Assembly (NCBI RefSeq): GCF_030269925.1
Contig: NC_085132.1
Coordinates: forward strand, 1,448,501 to 1,512,500
DNA from: Bombyx mori
Lineage: Eukaryota; Arthropoda; Insecta; Lepidoptera; Bombycidae
Direction: 5' to 3'
DNA: 64,000 nucleotides
Each line of letters opens with the position of its first letter. The first letter of the stretch is position 1. Shown in pieces: positions 20,626 through 30,807 of the stretch. The notes under the pieces are model-generated. The model did not search any database, was not told the origin of the DNA, and saw only the letters and a program-made list of their open reading frames with translations. A program made the translations under genes and the position numbers.

Positions 20626-21808
20626 CCTCATTATAACCAAGAAAAAAAATTAAATATAAAAAATGTTTGGGGTGGACAGCCCTTATCACTTAGGGGTATG
20701 AAATATAGATAGTAGCCGATTCTCAGACCTACTGAACATACTATTGATACACAAATAAAACCAAAAAAACATGGCTGGCAAGCTAAGATTGATACACAAA
20801 TAAAACCAAAGAAACATGGCTGAAAAATGTATAGTGAGTAAGACAGGAGACCGGCTTCGTCCTCATCCCTACTACGTGATGTTTGCTGGATGAGAGGCGA
20901 CACCTGGCGGGGATAACTGATCGATTGAATTTAAAAAAAAATCATAATTAAAGGAACTTGAAATTATAAACTCTGAATAAGAATTTATCGTACTACAATT
21001 ATAATATTTGATTGCCATCTTGCAACCTTATTGCGGATCTGTGCATAGAATTAAAAAAATAAAAATCGGGACGGAAAAATAGGGGTTGATCGTATAAGAG
21101 TGAAAATTGAGAGTAATATATATTTTTTATTTTAAGTAATGACAAAATAAAAAATAAAATCTTGCCAAAAAATTTAAAATTTATAATTAACAAATAAAAA
21201 ATAGGGGTTGATCGTAGAGGGGTGAAAATTTCAGAGTAATATGATTTTTTTTATTCTAAGTCATGACAAAATAAAAACAAAATTCTTGCAAAAAAATATA
21301 GTTTTTCATTAGCAAATAAAAAATAAGGGTTGATCGTAGAAGGGTGAAAATTGAGGATTGTATGTATTTTTGTATGTTGTATCATACAAAAATAGAAATT
21401 AAAAATTTTGTCTAAAAAATAAATAAAAAATTTAGGGGTGGACTACCCCTAACATTTAGGGGGATAAAAAATAGATGTTGGCCGATTCTCATAGATACCG
21501 GATAAGCACAAAAAATTTCATCAAAATCGGTCAAGCCGTTTCGGAGGAGTATGGCAACGAAAACTGTGACACGAGAATTTTATATATTAGACTAGCTGAC
21601 CCGGCAAACATTGTTTTGCCATATATAAGATTTCTAGGGAATTTCTAGTGTACAAAAAAAAACTAACTTATTGTAAGTGTGTAAGGATGCGGTAAATGAG
21701 TGAAAGAGGTATGCAGTGCTGTGAACGATGAGGGAATGTTGTTTAAAAATAACAAAACACCAAACATTAATTGTTTTAATTTATTAAAAGTAATAATTAT
21801 ATATATAA

Positions 21809-22855
21809 TTAATTCATTACATAATAATAATCTCTTAATGCTGCAGCGTGAACAATATTTTTTGTTAGCCCGTCTTTAGCTAATACAAACAAACTTGATG
21901 GTTTACCCACTCGAGAGCATGCAACGTATAATTGTCCGTGTGAAAAACATGGTGTGCTCAAATCTAAGCCACAAACAGACATTGTTTGGCCTTGGGATTT
22001 ATTAATAGTCATTGCAAATGCCATTCTAATCGGAAATTGAATACGCTTAAATTGAATTGGCACATCTGTGGGTATAATAGGTATTCGTGGTATCAATATA
22101 TTTTCACCTCGAAACTTGCCATTTATAATGGTGCCTTCGATAACTTTTTTCATTATTTTTTTAATGACTAATCGCGTACCGTTGCATAACCGTGGCGGGT
22201 TCAAATTACGAAGCAAAATAATTGGAGATCCAACCTTCAATTATAAGTTATGTGGTGGCATGCCTGGCAAATCCAGTGAGTTCAAAAACTCTGTTGGAAA
22301 ATTTACAGATTCAGTGTCATCGCAAACTGTATCAATAGATTTATATGATACCAAGTCCCCTGGCAATAACTGTGGTATCTTCAGATTTAAAATGTCAACG
22401 TCCACATTTTTTGCAGCTAACATTGCTCTTTCTGCAAGCCACTCGAGATTTATGTAATTCGTGTGTACATCGGGAAATATTTGTTCAATGAGAGCATCTT
22501 GCGAATCAATGATAGTGCAGAAATCATTCGCTAATTTTATGTATCCAGTTTCAGCTATAGTGACTTTTCCATCGCCGATATTTAAGAGTTGTTTTGAGAA
22601 TGTTTCAGCGGATGGATCTTGAAGCATTTGAACGTGCATATTTACTTTCAGCTGTACTATTTCAACATTACGCCACAATGTCGATGATTTTAAGCAGGCG
22701 TTGATTTCACCAGCGTATGTTGAACGTGGAATGACAGGAAGTGTTTGTCTAAAGTCACCTGAAAGGACTGACCGAGTGCCACCAAATAGTTTGTCGTTGT
22801 TTTTAATATCTTTCAATGTCCTGTTCAACGCCTCAAGCGAATGTTTGTGTGCCAT
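21809..22855 (-). pseudogene. Helitron PIF1-type helicase, C-terminal half (one in-frame stop)
   Basis: Helitron transposases join a Rep nuclease to a PIF1-family 5'-3' helicase. Here the frame starts in CTMAHKHSLEALNRTLKD (normally just after the Walker B box), has GDFRQTLPV, continues to PPHNL and is stopped by TAA at 22241-22243. The same frame then resumes with KVGSPIILLRNLNPPRLCNG, includes AMTINKSQGQT (helicase motif V region) and LYVACSRV (motif VI), and ends at 21809. The two segments are one gene broken by a nonsense codon; the apparent start after the stop is a TTG and not a true start. Walker A and B are missing, so no active helicase is possible. Confidence 0.82.
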
Positions 22856-22879
22856 GGTACATTCATATTTTCCACTCTA

Positions 22880-23212
22880 AGCACCGCCATGTCACTGCCT
22901 TTATGGACATAATTGCAAATATATTTGATGCTTTTCACAGAACTGCAGAACTCAACATTAATATGAGCATTGTATGTTTTGCTCAGCAGGGGTGAATATG
23001 GCACGACCTAACGATTGTCAATATCAATGTCTGTGTTGCTGATGTTTTTAATAAATGATTGTCCGCCATTATCTGGATTCCTTCGACGATATGTTGGATA
23101 TCCGTCGACATTTGTGATTGTATCGTTAGTGAAATCTTTAGGGATTTTTTTTGTAGATTTTCCATCTGACATGCAAGGCGATGAACTAAAAATGTTTAAC
23201 TACTACGCTTGA
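22880..23212 (-). pseudogene. Helitron Rep-helicase protein, post-Rep region
   Basis: Across shifting frames the minus strand gives CMSDGKSTKKIPKDF, DGYPTYRRRNPDNGG, VVPYSPLLSKTYNAHINVE and VKSIKYICNYVHKGSDMAV. These are the conserved blocks between the HUH nuclease and the helicase in Helitron proteins (Helitron-like N domain, C-terminal part). At least two frame changes are needed. After DMAV the sequence jumps into the helicase piece, so about the middle third of the gene is deleted. Confidence 0.75.
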
Positions 23213-23636
23213 AGCATAAACACTAATAATAGCCGAAAACTGTAGAGGTAACATCCCTACTCCGTGCTGTTTACTGGGTCAGAAGTGACACCTGTAGACA
23301 TCTGGCGGGGATAACTAATTAAATGACGATTGATCATTTTCGACCGGAGAGGAAAAATGATGAAATTACTAAAATGGCTATTAAAAAATAAGGGTTGATC
23401 GTAGAAGAGTGAAAATTGAGGATTGTATGTATTTTTGAACGTTGTATCATAAAAAAATAGAAATTAAAAATTTTGTTTAAAAAATAAATAAAAAAATTTA
23501 AGGGTGGACTACCCCTAACATTTAGGGGGATGAAAAATAGATGTTGGCCGATTCTCATAGATACCGGATAAGCACAAAAAAATTCATCAAAATCGGTCAA
23601 GCCGTTTCGGAGGAGTATGGCAACGAAAACTGCATT

Positions 23637-24041
23637 TGTTTAGACGCGACTAAAGACGAAACGTCCCAATTGGCCTGTTTTCGAGTCTTCACTTGACGTG
23701 CGCTTGAAACATATCTGCTTCTTTTTACATATAAAATATCATTGCATTTCTCATTTTACTTTCGAATGTTTTTAGATAGATCTGCCGGTAACTCAGAGCT
23801 GAAGCAATCATTTAAACGTCCCGCCTTCCTCTAACGACTGTGTAAGACAAATTTCGGATGCGGTAATTTGTCAGCGAGTCGTGAATTTCGCAGATGTGGC
23901 AATTTATTTTGTTTCAAGTCCTGTCGTTATTTAAAAGGGAACGTGTGTGAAGTATTTTTTGGGTTTTTTTTTCGTAACGTTAGTTCGTATAAGGATATGA
24001 TAATATGATTGTTTCTAATAATTTGTTCTGCTGATAATGGC
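23637..24041. other. Unassigned DNA
   Basis: Follows the broken Helitron 5' end; no recognised repeat or gene. Confidence 0.3.
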
Positions 24042-24202
24042 ATTTTTTTATTGCTTGGGTTGGTGAACGAGCTCACAGCCCAGCTGGTGTTAAGTGATTA
24101 CCGGAGCCCATAGACATCTACAATGTGTCAGGGGTTGGATTCTAATGTGTCAGGTTTGACAATACCACAGCTGCCTCATCCTTCAAACTGAAACGCATCA
24201 AA
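24042..24202 (-). mobile_element. Bm1: Bm1 SINE, 5'-truncated, diverged
   Basis: TTTTTTTATTGCTTGGGTTGG to CTTCAAACTGAAACGCATC with a rearranged middle carrying GTGTCAGG twice. Confidence 0.75.
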
Positions 24203-25328
24203 TGTAGCCTACACTTAGGTATATTTTCTTTGTAACATGTGGAATAATTGTCCCGTACGTTGTATCTCAATAAATTGGTCAACAGCTTAATCGTATACTT
24301 TACTAACTGCTTTAATTACTGACTACCGTAACTATCCCCCACGGATAGATACTATGATCATGTCTATTTTATGCCACAAAGCAGTTTTGTGTATCAGTTT
24401 AGGTGTAGGACAAATGTCATGCAATAAACTATCATTTAATTTAGATTTCGACCTCATGCGTCAAAGCTGCAGCCTTGACCCTAAGATGTCCATAGGCCAT
24501 AACCATTTTATTTGTCAACCCATCTAGAATTAAATAATTAAATAATTACATATAAGGTATTATTTTATTTACATCAAAATACAGTTTAGCTTAGTAAAAC
24601 TATAGCACAAATTGAGTTTCTCTATAAAGAGAAACAACATTTAAATCTATTGCTTCACCACTTTTGTATGTTTTTTATATTTTAAAACCCCAACTTGCTT
24701 TTATATTTCTAATGTTCCTTCTTATGAGGTTTCAATATTCAAAATTCCATTTATGTCATCTTTATAACATATTAACCTCTTTTAAGATAAATCGTATAGA
24801 GGTTACCTACACATTACGTAAATCTAATAATGTTATTTAAATTTATTTCAATAAAACTCACCTATAATATTGACGATGACAACATAATCAAGAAATAAAA
24901 AATTACTGGAGCTCTTTCTGTTTATTTAAACACTCAATGCCACATCCGAACTGAACGTATAAGTTTTCTAGAGTTAATGTTGCATCGGCAATTTGTCAAC
25001 GACAGCGGTGGCACCTGGCAGCTTATCAGCTGATAAGTCACCAGCCCACCTTCGAACGCATCGTGAATGTATTAAGGAATGATTTATTGTTTGTTTGCGT
25101 GATTCTAAGGATATGATTTACGATCCGAGAAATGATCATTGTCATTTGATTTTGTACAGAAATGAGTTCGTAACTTTTTTTTTTTAGCAATAAATTCGAT
25201 ATCTGTTCAGATCTGTGAATGAAAATCATTTGAGGCATGTCAAGTGTTCAACTATCACAAAAAATCTTGTATGCATATAAAACCATAAAATAAATAAAAA
25301 ATAATAGCAAACCAAATTAAGACCTATG
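24203..25328. other. Unassigned AT-rich DNA, 1.1 kb
   Basis: One of the longest stretches without a recognised element. It contains a perfect 16-bp palindrome at 25022-25037. No ORF with family resemblance. Confidence 0.35.
25022..25037. promoter_or_regulatory. Palindrome combining two GATA sites and a central E-box
   Basis: CTTATCAGCTGATAAG is its own reverse complement. It has TTATC/GATAA (GATA-factor core) on each side of CAGCTG (bHLH E-box). A second CACCTG lies 10 bp upstream. Binding is inferred from motif consensus only. Confidence 0.3.
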
Positions 25329-25392
25329 TGCGCCGGTAACCACGTGAGCCGTGAGCTCGTCCGTATACCCAAGTAATAAAAAAGAATAAAAA
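25329..25392 (+). mobile_element. Diverged Bm1 3' end
   Basis: CCGGTAACCACGTGAGCC then GTGAGCTCGTCCGTATACCC and AAGTAATAAAAAAG resemble the last 60 bp of Bm1. Confidence 0.5.
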
Positions 25393-25628
25393 ACTATAAA
25401 TTTCATCTTATTTTTTTATTTATTTAATTTTGAACTTATTTACCATTACAAAATTTAACTTAAATATAATTATTAAATAATATCTTATTTTTTATCATGT
25501 TAATACTGTACGGGATATTAGAACGAAATTATAAAATTATTGCATCGTCATTGATCCTTGATGCACGCGCAAATTTTCAATTTAATCCGACATCTTGAAG
25601 CCGGTAAAAGCTTTCGTTACACACACAA

Positions 25629-25880
25629 TTTTTTTTTAATTGCCCTTGTAGGCAGACGAGCATACGGCCCACCTGATGGTGAGTGGTGGCCGTCGCCCAT
25701 GAACTTCAACAATGCCAGGGGCAGAGCCAAGCCGCTGCCTAAAGTACTCTCCACAAGCCTCGTTTGAAGAAGGATATGTCATAGCACTCGGGAAACACCG
25801 TGGAGGGGAGCTCATTCCAAAGCCGGATGGTACGTGGCCAAAAAGACCTCTGGAAACGCACTGTGCGTTAATACCAGACT
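25629..25880 (-). mobile_element. LINE 3' tail (VHGRR-type), copy outside the nest
   Basis: The T-rich start and TTGCCCTTGTAGGCAGACGA, through AGCCGGATGGTACGTGG, to GAAACGCACTGTGCG, are the reverse complement of the 1.57-1.83 kb tail. A second copy starts immediately after it at 25881. Confidence 0.72.
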
Positions 25881-25911
25881 TTTTATTTTTATTGCCCTTG
25901 TAAGCATACGA

Positions 25912-26400
25912 AAACTAAAACCAGACTGGTGCGGACTCTTGTTTTCTCTATCTTCTTGTATGGAGCTGAGACATGGACGTTGAAAGCAGCAGACCGAATG
26001 CGCATCGATGCTTTCGAAATGTGGTGTTGGAGACGCATGCTAAGAATTCCGTGGACAGCCTTCCGGACTAACGTGTCGATATTGAAGCAACTGGGCATCA
26101 AAATCAGACTGTCTACTGTATGTCTGAAGCGGATCCTCGAATATTTTGGTCACATTACGAGGAAAGACGGCGATAACCTGGAAAAACTTATGATCACAGG
26201 GAAAGTTGAAGGCAACAGATCTAGAGGCCGCAGCCATACTCGTTGGTCCGATCAGATCCGCACCGCTTTGGACAGTACAGTGTACAGCGCGCTGCATGAC
26301 GCCGTGGACAGGGGAAAGTGGAAAAAGATCCTAAGATTGAAGCTCATGGATGATGGTGGTCACGACCCTCAGACATAAGGAACACGACTCGAGGAGGAGG
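25912..26400 (+). mobile_element. RTE-type LINE 3' fragment, with 10-bp target duplication
   Basis: Flanked by AAGCATACGA at 25902-25911 and 26401-26410. It ends CTCGAGGAGGAGG after the stop, a typical RTE end. It carries the 149-codon RT C terminus listed separately. Confidence 0.8.
25929..26378 (+). pseudogene. RTE-clade reverse transcriptase, C-terminal fragment
   Basis: This 149-codon open fragment encodes FLYGAETWTLKAADRMRID, FEMWCWRRMLRIPWT, LKRILEYFGHITRKDGDN and RGRSHTRWSDQIR. These are the conserved thumb and C-terminal blocks of RTE reverse transcriptases (insect BovB-like group). The catalytic RT core and the endonuclease are absent because of 5' truncation. The frame is uninterrupted, so the copy is fairly young. 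The ATG is internal to the original protein. Confidence 0.8.
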
Positions 26401-26587
26401 AAGCATACGAGCATACGGCCCACCTAATGGTGAGTGGTTACCGTCGCCCATGGACTTCAGCAATGCCAGGGGCAGAGCCAAGTCGCTGCCTTAAGTACTC
26501 TCCACAAGCCTGGTTTGAAGAAGGATATGTCATAGCGCTCAAGAAACACCGTGAAGGGGAGCTCATTCCAAAACCGGATGGTACGTG

Positions 26588-26852
26588 TATTTTTTATTGC
26601 TTAGTTGGGTGGACGAACTCACAGCCTACCTGGTGTTAAGTGGTCACTGGAGCCCATAGACATCTACAATGTAAATGCCGCCACCCACCTTGAGATATAA
26701 GTTCTAAGGTCTCAAGTATAGTTACAACGGCTGCCCCACCCTTCAAACCGAAACGCATTACTGCTTCACGGCAGAAATAGGTAAGGTGGCGGTACCCTAC
26801 CGCGCGGACTCACAAGAAGTCCTACCACCAGTAATTACGCAAATTATAATTT
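26588..26852 (-). mobile_element. Bm1: Bm1 SINE inserted in the LINE tail (TSD TACGTG)
   Basis: TATTTTTTATTGCTTAGTTG through CCAGTAATTACGCAAATTAT; head missing. TACGTG at 26582-26587 and 26853-26858 is the target duplication. Confidence 0.9.
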
Positions 26853-26934
26853 TACGTGGCAAAAAAGATCTCTGGAAACGCACTGTGTGTTCACACCAAA
26901 CTGTTAAAACTGCGCAAACACTCGACACGCAATA

Positions 26935-27353
26935 TCTATAATATATTAATACGTGAAACAAAAACTTTGTATCCCTTTCTACGAAAATTGCGCGGACGGA
27001 GGAGTATGAAATTTTCCACACTTATAGAAAATATCGAGAAGAAATGCACAATGCTCATATTTTTTTTAAATAATGCATAAAATATACATTAAATCAATAA
27101 AGAAAACATTACACACAGTACATACCATTTATTTGACGCACGCACGCATGCATACTATTTATTGTCAAACTTTGGTATTTGACGTCTGTGGTCAAATGGA
27201 GAACAGATTAAATATTATTTGTCTGTATTAATATTTTCTTATAGTGTAGTCTTGGCGATAAAATACAATCATAATAGTGTACAAACTTTCCGAAAAACGA
27301 AACGAAAATTCCAATTAATTATAGTCGAATTTCGACTACTGCGGGACCTCTAG
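26935..27353 (+). mobile_element. Non-autonomous Helitron (family H1)
   Basis: 5' TCTATAATATATTAATACGT; 3' CGACTACTGCGGGACCTCTAG then T. It carries a 15-bp or so novel patch (TTTCCGAAAAACGAAACG) near 27285-27305 not present at 11.5 kb. Confidence 0.78.
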
Positions 27354-27620
27354 TGATTACATAAAGACATAAATAGTAACTGTCAGTTTTGACACCTGCT
27401 TTATCTGTTTGATCATGGTTTGATCGAGCCTCCATTAGTCACTGCCATGAAAAGTTCTCATAAAATATTACACGCCTATCGTGTTGTTCGCTTAGTCTAT
27501 TTGTCGTCAAAAAGTTTATTTCACTGACCTTGATTCTTAGTTTTCATTCGTTGTCACCTTATAAACTTTTTAGTTAATATCAGTTAAGAATAATAATAAT
27601 TGGGAATAAAACCCGCACGG
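27354..27620. other. Unassigned DNA
   Basis: Nothing recognised. Confidence 0.3.
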
Positions 27621-27689
27621 TCATACGGTCCCAATTTAGGATTCCCTGTGTTATAGGTATCAGATACCAGAGACTGACAAACATTCGTT

Positions 27690-27740
<51 letters not shown>

Positions 27741-28018
27741 CATAATATACACTCAGAAAAAGAGAAAAAACAGACTTTTTCGGCATACTAATGTTTGCCC
27801 GATATGCCAATTTATGAAAAGCTATAACTAATAATAATTACTTATATGCGTTTAAATGTATATAAGTACATGTAATATATAGATAATACACACTCAGACA
27901 AAGAGCAAACAGGCTTGTTCATCACATGAATGTTAACCCGGTGTGGAAATCGAACCCACGACCCCCGGCGCAACATTCAGTCATGCTGACTACTGGACCA
28001 ACGAGTCAGTCAGTTATT
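27621..28018 (-). mobile_element. tRNA-derived SINE S2 (not Bm1), full length
   Basis: The head at the right, in reverse complement, reads TGACTCGTTGGTCCAGTAGT then GTCGTGGGTTCGATTTCCAC, giving A- and B-box-like sites. The body has TTTGTCTGAGTGTGT and the far end GTATCAGATACC...TAGGATTCCCTGTG. An (AT)n run at 27694-27735 sits inside. A second copy at 48.03-48.11 plus 51.74-51.89 kb is split by the Jockey LINE. Confidence 0.6.
27694..27735. repeat. (AT)n microsatellite
   Basis: About 20 AT units inside SINE S2. It accounts for the Ile/Tyr run in the spurious minus-strand frame here. Confidence 0.9.
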
Positions 28019-28034
28019 ACAGGAATCTTTGAAA

Positions 28035-28268
28035 TTTTTATTGCTTAGAAGGATAGACGTCTTAATGGCCCACCTGGTGTTAAGTGATTACCGGGATCAA
28101 CAACGTAAGTGCAGCCATTCACCTTGAAACATGAGTTCTAAGATCTCAGTTTTTACAATACAACGGTTGCCCCACCCTTCGAACCGAAACGCATTACTGT
28201 TTCACGGCAGAAATAGGCAGGGTACGACACCTTGCCGTGCGTGCTCATAAGACGTCCTAACACCAGAA
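28035..28268 (-). mobile_element. Bm1: Bm1 SINE, 5'-truncated, diverged
   Basis: TTTTTATTGCTTAGAAGGAT through AAGACGTCCTAACACCAG. Confidence 0.82.
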
Positions 28269-28705
28269 TTGAACCCTTCTTCTTCGTTTTTTTTTTATGT
28301 GTAATTATGTATTGTGTTGCATACTATTTTATTTAAGAAAATATTCTGTATAAAGCGTTTACAAAAATGCTTGTTTCCACAAAACCAAAATAAAGGACCC
28401 GCGCAACTCACAAAGAATCTTACAAGTTGCACGGCTAACTCCTAATGAGCAGACACTCGCGACATCGCTCTCGTAGAGACACTCGTAGAGCTGTGGCAAG
28501 ATGGCGGTCGTGCAATTTAATGTCACATATAAAATGTTTGAGAATTGTTAGGTATGTCTGAAAGAATTTGTTTCAAATTTAACTGGTTATTTGTCCTGTA
28601 TATTCATTGTGATGAAACCGTATTGGGGTTAGCAAACAATGCCTACTACGCTTAGAAAAACCACTTCCGTGATGACGGAATAACATCGCGTAGTAAAAAG
28701 AAGAT
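28269..28705. other. Unassigned DNA
   Basis: Includes a short GC-richer patch around 28440-28520; no gene recognised. Confidence 0.3.
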
Positions 28706-28966
28706 CAGCTTTTTTTTTATTGCTTAGATGGGTGGACGAGCTCACAGCCAACCTGGTGTTAAGTAGTTACAGGAGCGTATAGACATCTACAACGTAAATG
28801 CGCCACCCACCTTGAGATATAAGTTCTAAGATCTCAGTATAATTACACCGGCTGCCCTACCCTTCAGACCGAAACACATTACTGCTTCACGGCAGAAATA
28901 GGTAAGGCGGTGGTACCTACCCGCGCGGACTCACAAGAGGTCCTACCATCAATAAGCTAAATTTAA
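28706..28966 (-). mobile_element. Bm1: Bm1 SINE, head missing
   Basis: TTTTTATTGCTTAGATGGG through CAAGAGGTCCTACCATC. Confidence 0.88.
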
Positions 28967-29203
28967 AAGCATAATTTTCTCGAATATTCAGTACAAAACT
29001 CACTTTTTCTCGAATGCGGAAAAGCGCCTAATATATTATTTTTTAATAACGTTCTTAAAGGGAATCATTGGTAAAAATTTACGATAAGGAAATATGTAAG
29101 TTAAATTAAATTAATTAAGTTCTTAGACCGAATCAATGTCGAAAATTTACGAGAAAGAAATTCAGTACTTATATCCTTTAAACGAGCAATTCTTGCATAT
29201 ACC
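28967..29203. other. Unassigned AT-rich DNA
   Basis: Contains two related blocks (AAAATTTACGATAAGGAAAT and AAAATTTACGAGAAAGAAAT), suggesting a short diverged duplication. Confidence 0.35.
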
Positions 29204-29205
29204 TA

Positions 29206-30512
29206 GTCAGGTCATAAATTCTGTCACATGTTTAATGTAAAATAATTGAAACAAGTTTATTCATTATGTAACCATTCATATACCAAAATGAACTTAACAA
29301 AACATAGATTCTTATGACACTAAAGTTTCTTCAAAATGACCTCCGTGATTTTGAATACAGGCCTTCAATCTGCGCGGCCAGTCGTCTATCGCAGCACGAA
29401 CGAGGTCCATGTCAATATCGGCGGCTGCCTTAATCAAGGATGTCTTGAGTGACTCCAAATTGGGATGAGGCTTTGAGCACGCCTTTTCCTCCAAGTGTTG
29501 CCATAACTTGTAATCTAACGGATTCAAATCTGGACTGGAGGAGGGCCAGTCTTCGTGCCGGATGAAGTCGATTTCACGCTCCGCCAGCCAGTCTTGTGTG
29601 CTATTCGCTCTATGAGCTGGCGCCGAATCTTGTTGGAATACCCAGTGCCTGTTATTGAACATGGTATGAGAAACAGGTTCCACAAGGTTCGTCAAGACTG
29701 TATTTTGATACACAACTGCATTCGTTTTTACACCTTTCTCACAAAAATGTACCTCTGTTAAGCCCCAATAAGAAACTCCCAACCATACCATGAGCGAGGA
29801 TGGAAAATGACCTCGTTGGACACGCGGAATACGGTTGCTCGCTTCTTCACTACTGTGTGCGTACACCTTATCATTTTGTTTGTTGTAGCTCTCTTCTACG
29901 GTAAAATTTTTTTCATCCGAAAAAAGAATTTCCCGATATTTTTTTCCCGCGTACCGCTTCAATAAAACGCGGCATCTCTTCAGTCTCAGGTCCATTAGAC
30001 GAGCATTCAAACGATGTCCTGTTTTTCTTCGATATGCCCGAAGCCCTAAGTCTTCATTTAACACCCTTTTCACCGTGGTTCTGCTTAACCCCATCTGAAG
30101 GGCCAACAGTTTCTGCTTACGTTTGGGATTTCTTTGAATTCGCGCCTTCACAGCTTTTATCACTGTTGGAGTCCTAACAGACCGAGGGCGACGACTTTTT
30201 GACCTGTCATCTACACTAGAGTCTTCATTGTATCGTTTGATGTTACGATAAACGAATCTTTTGGTTATAATCCAATTTTTCAGTATGTTAAAAATTTGAA
30301 TTGGCGCGTAACCGCAACGATGCAACGCAATAACTGCAACGCAAAAACACGGTCTTCTTTAAGCGTCCACTCCATATTAAAAAATGAGTAAAATTCTAAA
30401 AGTATACATTTTTATTTTCATGAACAATTACAAATTCGAATTCAATAAACTTTTTTGTGGCCAGCATTCTAAAAGAAAAGTTTTTACTGTGTGACAATAC
30501 TTATGACCTGAC
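29206..30512 (-). mobile_element. mariner-like element (DD37D, maT-like), 1307 bp, with TA duplication
   Basis: TIRs are GTCAGGTCATAAATTCTGTC at 29206 and the inverse of GTCAGGTCATAAGTATTGTC at 30512, about 25 bp each with few mismatches. TA occurs on both sides (29204-29205 and 30513-30514), the mariner target duplication. Length and architecture are those of a complete Tc1/mariner element with one transposase gene. Confidence 0.9.
29312..30375 (-). pseudogene. mariner (DD37D) transposase with N-terminal frameshift
   Basis: Cut-and-paste transposase. The 337-codon frame ending at 29312 has a helix-turn-helix region (QIFNILKNWIITKRFVYR, then ALQMGLSRTTVKRVLNEDLG) and the catalytic triad D137 (FSDEKNF), D233 (QQDSAPAH) and D271 (NPLDYKLW). 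D233 and D271 are separated by 37 residues, the DD37D signature of the maT group. The only good ATG is at 30375 (MEWTLKEDRVFALQLL) in another frame, so a one-base shift near 30320-30345 separates start and body. The first codon of the long frame is TTG. The remaining 1 kb is uninterrupted, so inactivation looks recent. A re-initiated truncated protein would lack the N-terminal HTH start. Confidence 0.85.
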
Positions 30513-30521
30513 TAGTTATAT

Positions 30522-30801
30522 ATGAGTCGACTATTATCAAAGCCGGCAATCTGACTTTTGGACAATGATTGGTAAATCAGAAAAACGAATTATTGACTTT
30601 GTATTCCATTGGCAGTCACAAAACTCTTCGGAACGACATCTTAGATAAATAACAGGTTAAGTATTAACCTTTATTTAATGCAGGTTTTGAACCGTATTCT
30701 TTGAAGGAGACGATTATATTCAAATCAATCTGTATTGACATATCAATAAAAAAACTTTGTCCAAATGCACAGATTGCCACCTTTGATAATAGACGACTCA
30801 T
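30522..30801. mobile_element. MITE M2, copy 1 (280 bp)
   Basis: TIRs ATGAGTCGACTATTATCAAA and the inverse of ATGAGTCGTCTATTATCAAA, extending to GGCAATCTG, about 33 bp in all. Flanks are TA-rich (ATAT on both sides), compatible with a TA duplication. An almost identical 280-bp copy is at 47155-47434. It lies 9 bp from the mariner but has unrelated TIRs. Confidence 0.8.
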
Positions 30802-30807
30802 ATATAA

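Larger units (their letters stand above)
19750..21591 (-). mobile_element. Helitron H3, minus copy with nested DNA element
   Basis: The 3' end (reversed) is CTAGCTGACCCGGCAAACG at 19750 and the 5' end (reversed) GAATTTTATATATTAGA at 21591. The 20.64-21.59 kb part follows the 15.7-17.1 kb copy, including the minisatellite and a local duplication of ATACACAAATAAAACCAAA. Between 19849 and 20625 it is interrupted by another element. Near 19802-19826 the joint CTAG|TCTAATATATAAAATTCTC puts a 3' and a 5' terminal motif side by side. Confidence 0.72.
21592..23636 (-). mobile_element. Internally deleted autonomous Helitron (family H3)
   Basis: The 3' end CTAGCTGACCCGGCAAAC starts at 21592, directly against the 5' end of the previous Helitron. 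The 5' flank (23340-23636) matches the first 300 bp of the 15.7-kb copy but lacks its last 25 or so bases. Between them lie pieces of a Rep/helicase gene in order (23212 to 21809). The HUH nuclease part, the Walker A/B part of the helicase and much linker are missing. The element gives the non-autonomous H3 copies here a plausible past source of enzyme. Confidence 0.75.
25881..26910 (-). mobile_element. LINE 3' tail (VHGRR-type) broken by two insertions
   Basis: One copy survives in three pieces: 25881-25911, 26401-26587 and 26853-26910. The breaks are explained by an RTE fragment (duplication AAGCATACGA) and a Bm1 (duplication TACGTG). Joining the pieces follows the same LINE tail without loss. 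Confidence 0.75.

Noticed and set aside
22238..22240. Start of an independent 143-aa protein after the helicase stop
   Set aside because: The codon is TTG and the frame continues the helicase domain directly; one gene with a nonsense codon explains both parts.
27580..27810. 76-codon minus-strand membrane-like protein
   Set aside because: Its hydrophobic Ile/Tyr stretch is only the (AT)n microsatellite translated.
27950..28018. A tRNA gene on the minus strand
   Set aside because: The B-box-like block is shared with 51.8 kb inside the same longer repeat, so it is a SINE head.
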